A DNA stretch of 64,000 nt from SZUA-36 sp963759155 (lineage in GTDB: Bacteria; Pseudomonadota; Gammaproteobacteria; Xanthomonadales; SZUA-36), in the NCBI GenBank assembly GCA_963759155.1, contig CAVWXX010000021.1:1-64000 (forward strand). Reading direction: 5' to 3'. A program made the position numbers and the translations under genes. Shown here one piece after another: positions 49,904 through 59,687 of this stretch; positions within the stretch are counted from its first letter, which is position 1; each line of letters begins with the position of its first letter. A model generated the notes under the pieces. The model made no database searches. It saw only the letters and a list, made by a program, of their open reading frames with translations, and was not told the DNA's origin.

Positions 49904-52900
49904 GTCAAGGTCAGGGTCAGGGCTGGTACTTTGCCATTATTGAGTGGTTCGCCAGAAATGCAGTTGCTGCCAACCTGTTAATGATGATCCTGCTGCTGGG
50001 TGGGCTTTATACGGTATTTACGATCAAGAAAGAAAGCCAGCCACCGATAGAAACCAATTATATTACCGTTAACATGCCGTTTCTGGGCTCCAGCCCTGAG
50101 GATGTTGAAGAAGGCATCCTGGTCAAAATTGAAGAGTCCATCCAGGATATCGAAGGTATCCAGGAAATCCAGTCCACCGGACGCCGGGGCAGTGGCACCG
50201 TACAAATCGAAGTCAGGGCCGGTTACGACGTACCGGAGGTGATGAACGAGATCAAAAATCGTGTTGATGCGATCTCAACCTTTCCCGATAACACCGAAAA
50301 ACCCATCGTTTCACGTACCCGATTCCAGCAGCAGGTCAACCTGGTTTCGGTCTATGGCGATGTCGATGAGCGCACCCTCAAAGAGTATGCAAAACAGGTC
50401 AGAAATGAGATCGTCACCCTGCCCGGCATCACCCGCGCCGAACTTCTCGGCTCACGACCCTATGAGATAAGCATTGAAGTCAGTGAGTTTACGCTCGAAC
50501 AATATGGCATGAGCCTGGCTGAGGTGGCCCAGGCCGTTCGCCGTGGCTCACTTGACCTGCCGGCAGGCTCCATCCGTTCCGATGCCGGCGACATACAGGT
50601 ACGTACCAAGGGCCAGGCCTATACCGGACTGGACTTCGAAGACATCCTGGTGCGTACCAATGCAGACGGTTCCCGGGTACTGCTAAAAGACGTGGCGAAT
50701 ATTAGAGACGATTTTGAAGAAACCGGACGCTTTTCAGAGTTCAACGGTAAACAGGCCTTTTCAATCCAGGTGCTTTCTGTGGGTGACCAGAACGAACTGG
50801 ATATCTCACAAACCGTTCGCGACTATGTTGCAGACAAACAGGCCTCATCACCCTCCGGTGTCAGCCTGGCTGCCTGGGCCGATGTAACCTACTACCTCAA
50901 GGGCCGTCTCGACATGATGGTCAAAAACCTCGTCATTGGCGCCTTGCTGGTATTTCTGTCGCTGACCCTGTTTTTGCGTCTTAAGCTGGCATTCTGGGTG
51001 ATGGTGGGTTTACCGGTTGCGTTTCTCGGTACCTTTTTCCTGATGCCGGTATTTGGTATTACCGTCAACCTGATCAGCCTGTTCGGGTTCATCCTGGTAC
51101 TGGGTATCGTTGTCGATGACGCCATCGTCATCGGTGAAAGCGCCTACACCACCATGCGCGCAAAGGGCCATTCAATAGACAATATCCTCGAAGGGGTGCA
51201 CAAGGTGGCCATGCCGGCGACCTTCGGCGTATTGACCACGATGGCCGCTTTCATACCGATACTGATGATCAGCGGAATCATGGGTAAGTTCTTCTCCGCC
51301 ATCGGCTGGGTTGTTGTCCTTTGCCTGGTTTTTTCATTGGTTGAGTCGAAGCTGATCCTGCCGGCCCACCTGGCGCACATGAAGATCAAACAATACGGTG
51401 AAGAAACACAAAATGGCTTCGTTCGCTTTCAAAGATTCTTCAGCGAGGGTCTGCACACCTTTGTGGACAATTACTATTCGCCGTTCCTGGCCCGCTGTCT
51501 GAAGCGACGCTACCTGACCCTGTCGGTATTTATCTCCATGTTGATTCTGTCGATTGGTCTGCTGGTCGGTGGTGTTTTGCGCTCGGTGTTTTTCCCGGAC
51601 ATCACGGCCGATTTCCTGCGGGTTGATATCCTGATGAACGAGGGAACACCTGCAGTACGTACTCATGATGCCATACAGCAGGTGCAGGACGGACTGTGGA
51701 AGCTTGATGCGGAAGTCAGCAGGGAACAAGGGGTGGAATCAGGTGCGGTGGTCTCAAGCGTACTGTCTTTTGCGCAAGGTGAAATCAGGGGCCAGATCAT
51801 CGCTGAACTGGCCAAGGATGACAATGCTGTCATTTCAGGGGCAGAGGTGTTGCGCCGCTGGCGTGAGAATGTTGGTGACTTGCCGGGTGCAAAACAGCTG
51901 GGCTTTTCCGCGGCTACCGGCCCTGGTGGTGGTGCAGCCATATCTATCCAGTTGATCGGGGCCAATATTGAGCAGGTCGGGCGGGCATCACAGGAACTGA
52001 CACGCAGAATGCAAAGCTATGAAGGCCTGTATGACATCCGCAACAGCTACGAGCGTGGCAGACCCGAAATCAAATTGAATGTAAAACCGGAGGCCGAGGC
52101 ACTGGGTATCAGCCTGGCGGACCTGGCCGGTCAGGTACGAGCCGGGTTTTATGGAACAGAGGTACAGCGTATTCAGCGCGGTCAGGATGAGGTTAAGGTC
52201 ATGGTCCGCTTCCCGCAGGAAGAGCGCGACTCTGTCGGTTACCTGGACAATATGAAAATTCTTACACCTGCAGGAGGTCGTGTACCCTTTCATGCGGTCG
52301 CCGAGGTTGAGTTGACCGAAAGTCCGGCTTTTATCCGGCGCTTCGACCGTGAACGCGCAATCCGTGTATCAGCCGAGGTAGATAAGGAAAAGTACGAGCC
52401 AAAGAAAATCCAGGATGACATCATGAACAAGGAACTGCCACAGGTACTGGCACATTTCCCCGGTGTCCGCTCCAAGCTCAGTGGCGCCAGCCAGCAGCAG
52501 GTTGAAATTCAGCAGGATCTGATACGTGGTGGACTACTGGCGATATTCCTGATTTACGCATTGATGGCCATACCCTTGAAGTCCTACGCGCAACCCCTGA
52601 TCATCATGTCGGTAATTCCCTTCGGTACGATTGGTGCACTGATCGGCCACCTGATCCTGGGGATACCGGTCAGCATGACAAGCTATTTTGGCATCATTGC
52701 CTTATCCGGGGTGGTGGTAAATGACAGCCTGATCCTGGTTGATTTTGTCAACCGCGGGCGCGATGCCGGTGTACCGCTTGCCCAGGCTGTTAAAGACGCC
52801 GCCAGGTCACGTTTCCGTGCCATATTGCTGACCTCGTTGACCACCTTTCTCGGACTGGCGCCCATTGCAATTTTCGAAACAAGTTTGCAGGCGCAACTTG

Positions 52901-53109
52901 TTGTGCCAATGGCCGCCTCGCTCGCATTTGGCATCCTGTTCGCCACGGTCATCACCCTGTTCCTCATACCGACGCTTTACCTGATACTTGATGATTTCAA
53001 ACAGTGGTGGAAGGAGGCATGGACACACGCGTTGCCAGGACGGGGCAAGAAAACAGAAGCGGCCACAGATACCGGAGCCGGTTTAGCTCAACGGTCAGAA
53101 GAGATTTAG
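49900..53109 (+). CDS. RND-family efflux permease
   Basis: 1069 residues, from a GTG start. Twelve membrane helices with two large periplasmic loops. The proton relay motif GIVVDDAIVIGESAYTTM contains the paired aspartates of TM4. NLLMMILLLGGLYTVFTIKK and SVFFPDITADFLRVDI are typical of the HAE1/MexF-like group. An odd GQGQGQ repeat follows the start codon. Substrate is unknown; drugs or lipophilic compounds are usual. Confidence 0.92.
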   Translation: MSQGQGQGWYFAIIEWFARNAVAANLLMMILLLGGLYTVFTIKKESQPPIETNYITVNMPFLGSSPEDVEEGILVKIEESIQDIEGIQEIQSTGRRGSGTVQIEVRAGYDVPEVMNEIKNRVDAISTFPDNTEKPIVSRTRFQQQVNLVSVYGDVDERTLKEYAKQVRNEIVTLPGITRAELLGSRPYEISIEVSEFTLEQYGMSLAEVAQAVRRGSLDLPAGSIRSDAGDIQVRTKGQAYTGLDFEDILVRTNADGSRVLLKDVANIRDDFEETGRFSEFNGKQAFSIQVLSVGDQNELDISQTVRDYVADKQASSPSGVSLAAWADVTYYLKGRLDMMVKNLVIGALLVFLSLTLFLRLKLAFWVMVGLPVAFLGTFFLMPVFGITVNLISLFGFILVLGIVVDDAIVIGESAYTTMRAKGHSIDNILEGVHKVAMPATFGVLTTMAAFIPILMISGIMGKFFSAIGWVVVLCLVFSLVESKLILPAHLAHMKIKQYGEETQNGFVRFQRFFSEGLHTFVDNYYSPFLARCLKRRYLTLSVFISMLILSIGLLVGGVLRSVFFPDITADFLRVDILMNEGTPAVRTHDAIQQVQDGLWKLDAEVSREQGVESGAVVSSVLSFAQGEIRGQIIAELAKDDNAVISGAEVLRRWRENVGDLPGAKQLGFSAATGPGGGAAISIQLIGANIEQVGRASQELTRRMQSYEGLYDIRNSYERGRPEIKLNVKPEAEALGISLADLAGQVRAGFYGTEVQRIQRGQDEVKVMVRFPQEERDSVGYLDNMKILTPAGGRVPFHAVAEVELTESPAFIRRFDRERAIRVSAEVDKEKYEPKKIQDDIMNKELPQVLAHFPGVRSKLSGASQQQVEIQQDLIRGGLLAIFLIYALMAIPLKSYAQPLIIMSVIPFGTIGALIGHLILGIPVSMTSYFGIIALSGVVVNDSLILVDFVNRGRDAGVPLAQAVKDAARSRFRAILLTSLTTFLGLAPIAIFETSLQAQLVVPMAASLAFGILFATVITLFLIPTLYLILDDFKQWWKEAWTHALPGRGKKTEAATDTGAGLAQRSEEI

Positions 53110-53145
53110 GCTAAAACACTGGCACAGAGCATAAAAAATCTGTTG

Positions 53146-53955
53146 ATGTTTGCCCGTGAGAAATTGGCGGATAGCCCTTCAGCACGTTTTGACGCCGAAA
53201 TCCTGATGGCCTATGTGTTGAAGTCCAAGCGCTCATTCCTGTACGCCAATCCGGAGCAGGAGTTGCCTGACAGCCGCTCGGAAGCTTTCAAAAAACTGGT
53301 CAGGCAAAGGGCCGCAGGCCATCCTGTGGCCTACCTGGTTGAATCTGGAGAGTTCTGGTCCTTACCGCTGAAGGTCAGTCCCGACGTTCTGATTCCGCGG
53401 CCGGATACTGAGCGACTGGTTGAGGCCGCCCTCTCGAATATCCCGGCAAATGCCGACTGGCGTATCGCAGACCTCGGCACCGGTAGCGGCGCCATTGCAC
53501 TGGCCATCGCTTCGGAACGGAAAAAGTGTGAAATCCATGCCACCGATATCAGCCCGGCGGCCATCGCAGTTGCACGGGACAATGCGAAGCAACTGGGTTT
53601 CAGTCATGTCCAGTTCCATTGTGGCTCGTGGAATGAACCGCTCAAGGGAAAATTTCACCTTGTCGTCAGTAATCCACCCTACATCGATGGTGATGACCCA
53701 CACCTGTCACGCGGTGATTTACGTTTTGAACCCCGCGATGCACTGACCCCGGGGCCTGACGGCCTGAGCGCAATACGGGAGATCAGCCTGCTTGCCAAAG
53801 CCATGCTGGTAGAAGGCGGCTGGTTGATGTTTGAACATGGTTGGGAACAGGGTCCCGCGACCCGGCAGGTGATGCAGGAAGCCGGCTTTGGCAAGCTTGA
53901 AACACTTCAGGACCTGCAGGGTCATGATCGCGTTACCGTGGGTGAAAACTTGTAG
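53146..53955 (+). CDS. prmC: Release factor glutamine methyltransferase PrmC
   Basis: 269 residues from the ATG at 53146. The SAM site is IADLGTGSGAIALAIA and the catalytic motif VVSNPPYIDGDD binds the glutamine. It methylates the GGQ motif of release factors RF1 and RF2. The conserved N-terminal helix appears to start earlier (TLAQSIKNLLMFAREKLADS): a CTG at 53119 with TTTAGG upstream would give 278 residues, close to the E. coli protein. The frame is continuous with that of the preceding RND gene except for its TAG stop. Confidence 0.9.
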   Translation: MFAREKLADSPSARFDAEILMAYVLKSKRSFLYANPEQELPDSRSEAFKKLVRQRAAGHPVAYLVESGEFWSLPLKVSPDVLIPRPDTERLVEAALSNIPANADWRIADLGTGSGAIALAIASERKKCEIHATDISPAAIAVARDNAKQLGFSHVQFHCGSWNEPLKGKFHLVVSNPPYIDGDDPHLSRGDLRFEPRDALTPGPDGLSAIREISLLAKAMLVEGGWLMFEHGWEQGPATRQVMQEAGFGKLETLQDLQGHDRVTVGENL

Positions 53956-53981
53956 ATCAGGTCAATTTTTCAAATGGGCTT

Positions 53982-54848
53982 TCAGTGTCGCATAGGACTC
54001 AGGTGGACCTGCATATCCCGGTCAACGGCAATGAAGTGGTTTTGAGGTATCACATTCCATTCATCTTCGTTATCTGTCAGTTTTTCTGAAACGATGAGCA
54101 CTGTTTCCTGATCTGAATCGTCTCTCATCCGGCAGACGCCATCCACACATTGAAAGCCCGCACCGGTCGAGTAGTAAAGTGTTCGTGTTTCCTTTTCCGG
54201 GTTTGAGCTATAGCGCGTGCCAAACATCCTGCGGCCATTGGTCACCATCAGGTTAAAATTCGAAACTTCCTCACCAATACCCGCTTCCACTTTTAATTGC
54301 TGGAGTACATCAAATGTTTTCTGAAAACATTCCTGGATCTGACTTTCTGTCAGCCGTGGCCCGGCATTTCTCCGCTCAACGATGTGTTGCATCAGCAAGG
54401 CAAATATATGCTCCGAATCCGTTTGTCCCTTTATCCAATGGAATATTTCATCATCCAGCAGGGACAGTAATTTCCGCCTGATGCGCTGAAACTGCGGGAT
54501 ACCGCCGTTGTGCATCATCAGGAACCGTTCGAAGTTAAAAGGATGGGTATTGTCCTCGGTAATCGCTCCCTCTGTTGCTGCCCGGATATGTGCGAAAAGA
54601 CAATTCGTGCGGATCAAGGGCGCGTTGTAGTGCAGGTTGCTGTTACTCCAGGCCGGTGTGATCGCACGAAAAAGTCCCGGACGCTCGCTGATGGACTTAA
54701 TGTACCAGCCAACACCAAAACCGTCGCCGTTGAGTATTTCAGACATTTCCCCGGCGTGATAACTTTGATGGACCAGGGAATTTGTTGGCTTCAAAAGCAA
54801 CTCATCCGCCATGATGGGTTTGCCCAGGTATGCGATAAAACGACACAT
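53982..54848 (-). CDS. Class II glutamine amidotransferase (YafJ-like)
   Basis: 288 residues. After removal of Met, Cys2 would be the nucleophile (MCRFIAYLGKP). NGDGFGVGWY and FAHIRAATEGAITEDNTHPF then HNGGIPQFQRIRRKLL are the Ntn-hydrolase signature. It resembles YafJ and gamma-glutamyl-hercynylcysteine sulfoxide hydrolase relatives, which release ammonia from glutamine or a glutamyl amide. It converges with prmC. No synthase partner is present, so the acceptor is unknown. Confidence 0.85.
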   Translation of the reverse strand: MCRFIAYLGKPIMADELLLKPTNSLVHQSYHAGEMSEILNGDGFGVGWYIKSISERPGLFRAITPAWSNSNLHYNAPLIRTNCLFAHIRAATEGAITEDNTHPFNFERFLMMHNGGIPQFQRIRRKLLSLLDDEIFHWIKGQTDSEHIFALLMQHIVERRNAGPRLTESQIQECFQKTFDVLQQLKVEAGIGEEVSNFNLMVTNGRRMFGTRYSSNPEKETRTLYYSTGAGFQCVDGVCRMRDDSDQETVLIVSEKLTDNEDEWNVIPQNHFIAVDRDMQVHLSPMRH

Positions 54849-54897
54849 GAAAAAAGCTCCTTGTACTTACTTGCGCGAGTGCTGCACTGCTGGATGG

Positions 54898-55209
54898 TTA
54901 ACTGGTTTTGTCGCTGGAAAAGTGTTTCTTGGCACTAGAAAAAGCCTCTTTCATGGCATCCATTGACAAGTCCAGAGCTGACTTGATGTCTTCCCATGAA
55001 TGCTCGGAAGCCTCTTCCAGTTGTGCCCACTTTTCCTTCGCTTCACCCATCTCGTTTTCGAGTTGTTTAATGTAAGGCCGGATCTTGTCTTCGGCTTCCT
55101 TACTACCCAGCTCCAATTGAACTCTTGCTTCGTCAATTTTCGTCTGCCAACTGGCCAGTTCGGCGTCCAGCTGAGCCTTCAATTTGTCCAAATTTGTTGA
55201 TTCATTCAT
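54898..55209 (-). CDS. Small coiled-coil protein
   Basis: 103 residues from the ATG at 55209, with GGAG seven bases upstream; the longer frame to 55338 is unlikely. It is highly charged and almost entirely helical: LDKLKAQLDAELASWQTKID, AKEKWAQLEEASEHSWEDIK and AMKEAFSSAKKHFSSDK. There is no signal peptide. Similar small proteins with SWEDIK(S/A)AxD segments are found in many proteobacteria without known function. It may be cotranscribed with the amidotransferase. Confidence 0.7.
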   Translation of the reverse strand: MNESTNLDKLKAQLDAELASWQTKIDEARVQLELGSKEAEDKIRPYIKQLENEMGEAKEKWAQLEEASEHSWEDIKSALDLSMDAMKEAFSSAKKHFSSDKTS

Positions 55210-55350
55210 GTTGATCTCCTGATGAATTAGTAAGCCAATATGACAACCTGCATCCGGCTTTTGAATAGTATAGACCTTGTTGCGGATCTTGTGACTCCGT
55301 TGGGAACCCGGGACTACCCGGTCAAAAACTGACGTCAAAAAAGTGTGGGG

Positions 55351-56812
55351 TTAGAGTACCGGCCCGAGCATACCCAGCAGATTATTCCAGAAGCGGCGAA
55401 AAACAGACCAGGCCTCAATGTCATTCTGGCTAACCGGGCTTGACGAAGCCAGGTATTGCTGCTGTCGTCCACGAACGGCAGCGGTAAGCTCCGTGTCGCA
55501 AAACAAAATGTTGTTTTCATAGTTCAAGTCGAAACTGCGCCGGTCCATGTTGGCCGAACCGATCAGGGTAATATCATCGTCAATTGTCATGCTCTTGGTA
55601 TGCAGCAGACCGCCAACGTACTCATAAATATTGACGCCGGCCTTGACGAGTTCAAGGTAGTAACTATGGCTCGCCGCAGCAACCTGCCAGGAGTCGTTGC
55701 GGGCCGGGAAGATGATCGTGGTTTCAACACCACGGTGCGCCGCAGCACACAATGCACCCTGCATTGACTCGTCCGGCACATAGTAGGGTGTGGTTATCAC
55801 CAGCTTGTTCCGCGCAGCGTGCATCAGGGTTTCAAATGTTTCCGGCATGGCTGAATTTCGTACCGTGGGACCCGTGCCAATAACCTGGGCAGGGAAGCCT
55901 TCAACACCCGCTTTAATCGGTGCTTCAAGTATCGAACGAATATCCTCTTCGCGAGCCTGCCATCCAGTCACTGACAAAAAGGTGTTGGTTCTGGCGTGCA
56001 ACTGGACCTTCAAAACGAACCAGGGCATCCACCCAGGGCGCAAATTTTGGTTTGACCCGGAACTCGGGATCCGCGCAGTTCTGGCTACCGCAATAGGTAA
56101 TCCAGTCATCAATGACCACGATCTTGCGGTGGTTGCGTAAATCAATCCTACCGTAGAAAGGACGAAGCAATGGGTTTCCAATCGGTAGCGCGACGCCAAG
56201 CCGCACACCTGCTTCACGCATCTCCTTCCAGTGCCTGGAGCGGATCATGGCACGTGACCCCAGTCCATCGGCCATGGCCCGGCAAGCCACACCACGCGCC
56301 GCGGCGCGCTTCAGAGCGTCAACCACTTTCAGACCGTTGTTGTCCTCCAGCCAGATATAGAAAATCAGGTGAATGTGATCAGTTGCCGCGTCCATATCGG
56401 CCACCATCGCATCAATCCCCGAGTTTGAATCCGACATCAATTCAGCCGAGTTACCACCTACAGGCCGAAAGCCATTGACCGACTCACCTTGCCGGAAAAG
56501 GGCTGTGCAACGGTCCGGAATCCGTGGATGATGCCTGGGGTCATTCTCGAATGACGATGGTGCCGCAGGTGGCAAACTGGCCAGGACTTCGCGAGCACGT
56601 GCCACACGCTTACGTCCAATGCTGGTTTCCCCCAACAGCAGATAGATGAACATCCCGATACCCGGCAGGGTGGCGATCACCGCTACCCACGCAACTCTCG
56701 AGGCCGGCTCACGGTGGGGCCGCAACACGGCGCGCACCATCACTGCCAGCCATAACAGCAATGGCACCAGCACCAACAGCATATAAACCAGTATTTCCCG
56801 AATTTCCGGCAT
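55351..56812 (-). pseudogene. Cardiolipin synthase-like phospholipase D protein, single frameshift
   Basis: Frame 1 from 56812 encodes two N-terminal membrane helices (about 8-30 and 42-60), the linker and the first HKD motif HRKIVVIDD, then leaves the family pattern after NQHLFVSDWMA at about 55960. Frame 2 continues REEDIRSILEAP and contains the second motif HTKSMTIDDD, ending FWNNLLGMLGPVL. Removing one G (plus-strand CC at 55956-55957) joins them into 486 residues, the usual size for Cls. The enzyme condenses two phosphatidylglycerols or a similar lipid pair. As written it would be inactive, because two HKD motifs are needed. Confidence 0.85.
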
Positions 56813-56820
56813 CTCGTAGA

Positions 56821-56937
56821 TTATGATCCAAGCAGGTGAAAATAGTCACTCAAACTTTTAAAACCAAATTGCAGACCCATGGCTATCACGATCAGCGCCA
56901 TAAAGGACTGGATGGTAGCCTGAATAAATGAGTTCAT
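56821..56937 (-). CDS. Candidate 38-residue membrane microprotein
   Basis: A short frame from the ATG at 56937 reads MNSFIQATIQSFMALIV then IAMGLQFGFKSLSDYF and stops at 56821, eight bases before the cls start. The hydrophobic span of about 20 residues could cross the membrane. There is no strong ribosome site, so the call rests on composition and its tight position ahead of cls. Confidence 0.35.
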   Translation of the reverse strand: MNSFIQATIQSFMALIVIAMGLQFGFKSLSDYFHLLGS

Positions 56938-57044
56938 TAACCGTAAGCTGTTGATGATTTCAGATAACTTCAAATAAACCCAAGCCCGGCGGCATTAGTG
57001 GCCGGCCCTGAAGGCAGGATTGTTACGCTGGTTTGCGCAACAAA

Positions 57045-58643
57045 TCAAAAAATGTACCGCATGGCAAACTGCAGCTGTGCTGCCGAACCCTTGCTTCCAT
57101 CCTTGTTTGAGCGTTCACCCCAAAGAAACTCAATACCGCCCTGTATGTTTTTGGTCGGATTATATATGAGATTCATTGAAGCCCGCATGGTGCGGTTGTA
57201 GTCACTGTCATCCTGAAAGTCGAAATTGCTGATATCCACCCAACTCAGCGTAAAACTTGATCGCAGAACACCCGGCCACCCTTTAACAAACCGCCCTTTC
57301 AGGGGCCATCTATGCATATAGGACAGGTAACCTGAAAACACGGGTAGTGCACGTAATCTGCCGGCCGGATCAAAAACCGCATCGCCGCCACCGACGGTAC
57401 CCAGGTCATTGATGAAGTGCCCGATACCTTCACCGTAGGTTAACTGCCAAAGCAGGTAATCATCTGCAGCCCACCAAGTCGCGGGTTGACGTCCACCGGT
57501 GGTAATGCCCCAACCGACCGTGTTCTGCACCTTGCCAACGGTATCGCCTGAAACGTCTGTTTTTATCGCGCTCAATTCCCTGAGAATAGCACCCACGCGA
57601 TAATTCCAATTACCCAGGCGACCCAGGGGCACTTTTTCCAGGCTGGCGACTACATCAAACGCGCCCCTTTGGCCCTGACCGCCGTAAATATCAGTTGCTG
57701 GATCTTCAAGCGCCAGTTTCAGATTGAGCGTCTCACCAAATTGCGGTGACCAGCGGACCTGGGAGTTTCGAAGCAGGACCTGACCGTTAATACCTTCGAC
57801 ATCCACTTCTTCAGGTTGAGCATTGTTGTCCATGAATGTAGACCAGGTCTTACCAGCCAATATGCTGCGAAACTGGCCAAAGGCATGTCGCAAACGATAG
57901 GTGTCGCCATTGCCCTGAAAGTCACCCTCAATGAAAGCACGTATTTCACCCATGCTGGCCTGTTCACGATACTCAAGGTTAAAACGGGTCTGTTGTGCGG
58001 ACACCTGGGTACCCTCTACTGCGCCCGGTGTAGTCTGACCCTCTGGTGGAATACTGCCAACGATGAACCTGTCGGGTATCAGCATTGGATCAAAACTATT
58101 TACAATCGACAGGTTGACGTAACCACCCACCTTCATCGCCGCCGTTGTTCCAGGCAGGTACCACGCGCCGGGAAAGTTCGGATCATAAGTGGTGTTGGCA
58201 GGATCATAGAATGCTTTTCGGGCAATCTCCGCCTGGTTCTGTTCCTTTTGCTGTTCTTTAGCTACAGCGGAATCAGCACCCTCAACCTGTTGCTTGGCCA
58301 ACGCCAGTACAGCTTGTTGCTGTCCGCTCTGATCATCAGTCGGAATGGCTGTTTCAGATTCATCCTGTTTGGCTGTGACGGGGGTTTTATCTTTTTCCGG
58401 ATACACCACGTCAGGTACATCGGCCGATGCCTGGCTTGTCTCAGGACTGCCCTGCAGTTGCTTGATCAACAGGCGCTGCGCGGCCAGCTCCTTGCCTTGT
58501 TCATCGAGTTGCTTTTGTTGCTGCTCCAGCAGGTCCTGCATCTTTTGCAGCGTGGCTTGCAAATCCGCATCATCCGCACCGACAACTTGCGAGACCGTTA
58601 GAAGGCCTAGAAATATCGCGAGTGAGACCTTCTTACAGAACAT
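57045..58643 (-). CDS. DcaP-type trimeric porin
   Basis: 532 residues. A signal peptide (SQVVGADDADL at the cleavage site) is followed by a coiled coil (about 28-65, LQKMQDLLEQQQKQLDEQGK) and a linker of about 100 residues. The barrel then has AMKVGGYVNLSIVNSFDPM, ARFNLEYRE-like strands (QTRFNLEYREQASMGEIRAF), KTWSTFMDN and a C-terminal LQFAMRYIF. DcaP-like porins are thought to take up small organic acids. It is monocistronic; no partner enzymes are next to it. Confidence 0.85.
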   Translation of the reverse strand: MFCKKVSLAIFLGLLTVSQVVGADDADLQATLQKMQDLLEQQQKQLDEQGKELAAQRLLIKQLQGSPETSQASADVPDVVYPEKDKTPVTAKQDESETAIPTDDQSGQQQAVLALAKQQVEGADSAVAKEQQKEQNQAEIARKAFYDPANTTYDPNFPGAWYLPGTTAAMKVGGYVNLSIVNSFDPMLIPDRFIVGSIPPEGQTTPGAVEGTQVSAQQTRFNLEYREQASMGEIRAFIEGDFQGNGDTYRLRHAFGQFRSILAGKTWSTFMDNNAQPEEVDVEGINGQVLLRNSQVRWSPQFGETLNLKLALEDPATDIYGGQGQRGAFDVVASLEKVPLGRLGNWNYRVGAILRELSAIKTDVSGDTVGKVQNTVGWGITTGGRQPATWWAADDYLLWQLTYGEGIGHFINDLGTVGGGDAVFDPAGRLRALPVFSGYLSYMHRWPLKGRFVKGWPGVLRSSFTLSWVDISNFDFQDDSDYNRTMRASMNLIYNPTKNIQGGIEFLWGERSNKDGSKGSAAQLQFAMRYIF

Positions 58644-58745
58644 TAGTAGAATCGCTCCAAATTGCTATAGATGCCATCAGGTTTGGCGTTTGAAGTTCGT
58701 AATAATATCATTCTTCGCTGACCCAAATCCATGCCGGGTCATAGC

Positions 58746-58770
58746 GGGTGCCGCACGAATGACGGCACCC
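58746..58770 (-). terminator. Hairpin downstream of the DUF3313 gene
   Basis: GGGTGCC (58746-58752) and GGCACCC (58764-58770) form a perfect 7-bp stem about 47 bases after the stop codon on the minus strand. There is no T tract. Confidence 0.45.
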
Positions 58771-58777
58771 TCGCCTG

Positions 58778-58818
58778 TCTAATCGTCGTTTTCTAATCGT
58801 CGTTTTCTAATCGTCGTT
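58778..58818. repeat. Three 14-base tandem repeats containing a stop codon
   Basis: TCTAATCGTCGTTT is repeated at 58778, 58792 and 58806, the last copy ending TTAA. The stop codon of the DUF3313 gene (58817-58819) lies in the last unit, so the repeats extend from the end of the gene into the intergenic space. Confidence 0.75.
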
Positions 58819-59518
58819 AATCGCCGGAACCCTGTGTCGTCACATGACCCAGGTTCTTGGCCAGCAACTCTGCCCAGTGGCGTAACATCCGGTCAGCTGC
58901 CGCCTTGTTGGTCACCCGGTTCGCCGCCTGTGCAAATCCTTCATCATCCGCCATTGGATCAACCACCCGTGCGATCAGTGTGTTGGTGGCTGAGTCATAC
59001 ATTTCCATGTACAGCGTCATGCTTCCCGCCGACCTGACAAAAGTCCTGCTAATACCAGCTGTCATTATATCCGGTGCAGCCACATCCAGATTGATGATCG
59101 CCGGGCGCAGCAACAACACGTCGGCGCCGACTTCGTCAACTACCGGGAACCCTTTCTTTGTCAGTTCCTTAGTGAAGACCTTCCTGAATTCAGCAGCCAT
59201 GCGGGTCTTGATCTCCTCCGCATCCTTGTCCGTTACCCGGCCTTGAAGACCAAGCTGGTCCATGTTGTAGTCCCGTTCCCAGTTCTTGACAAAATCCACG
59301 TAGCAATCAAGCAGCTTCACCTTGCTGTATTTACTCAGGTCTGTTCCGGGTTTTATATAGGCGGCCCTGACCTTGCTTTTTTTAACCAGGTGCAAACCAT
59401 CGGAATCAACCTCCGGAAGCTTATCTTTGGCGAACACCGGTCCGCTCAGCAAGGTCGCGGTCAAAAACCCGGTAGATGCAACTATTAACACTAAATTGGC
59501 AACCTTCTTCAGTTTCAT
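58817..59518 (-). CDS. DUF3313 family exported protein
   Basis: 233 residues with a signal peptide (LLSGPVFAKDK at the cleavage site). Family-like segments are LPEVDSDGLHLVKKSKVRAA then YIKPGTDLSKYSKVKLLDCY, and GADVLLLRPAIINLDVAAPD then SAGSMTLYMEMYDSATNTLI near the end. DUF3313 proteins are often lipoproteins, but this one has no lipobox cysteine. Function is unknown. GAGGAC precedes the ATG. Confidence 0.82.
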   Translation of the reverse strand: MKLKKVANLVLIVASTGFLTATLLSGPVFAKDKLPEVDSDGLHLVKKSKVRAAYIKPGTDLSKYSKVKLLDCYVDFVKNWERDYNMDQLGLQGRVTDKDAEEIKTRMAAEFRKVFTKELTKKGFPVVDEVGADVLLLRPAIINLDVAAPDIMTAGISRTFVRSAGSMTLYMEMYDSATNTLIARVVDPMADDEGFAQAANRVTNKAAADRMLRHWAELLAKNLGHVTTQGSGD

Positions 59519-59635
59519 GTCATTGTCCTCAGTAGTTTCCTCTTCTTGGGGAAAGTAAAAACTGCCCCTCCCCGCCGATCGTTTCCCCCGGGTAAGCTAT
59601 TCTACCAATTCGGGATCATTTAGTACCCAGGTTTT

Positions 59636-59687
59636 GAACCGGGAGTCGGACCTGTACAGTTGAACCGGGGGTCGGACCTGTACAGCT
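59636..59687. repeat. Tandem duplication of the RAYT left end
   Basis: GAACCGGGAGTCGGACCTGT at 59636 and GAACCGGGGGTCGGACCTGT at 59662 are parts of a 26-base unit repeated twice. The second copy holds the intact end GGGGTCGGACC; the first has one substitution. Confidence 0.75.
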
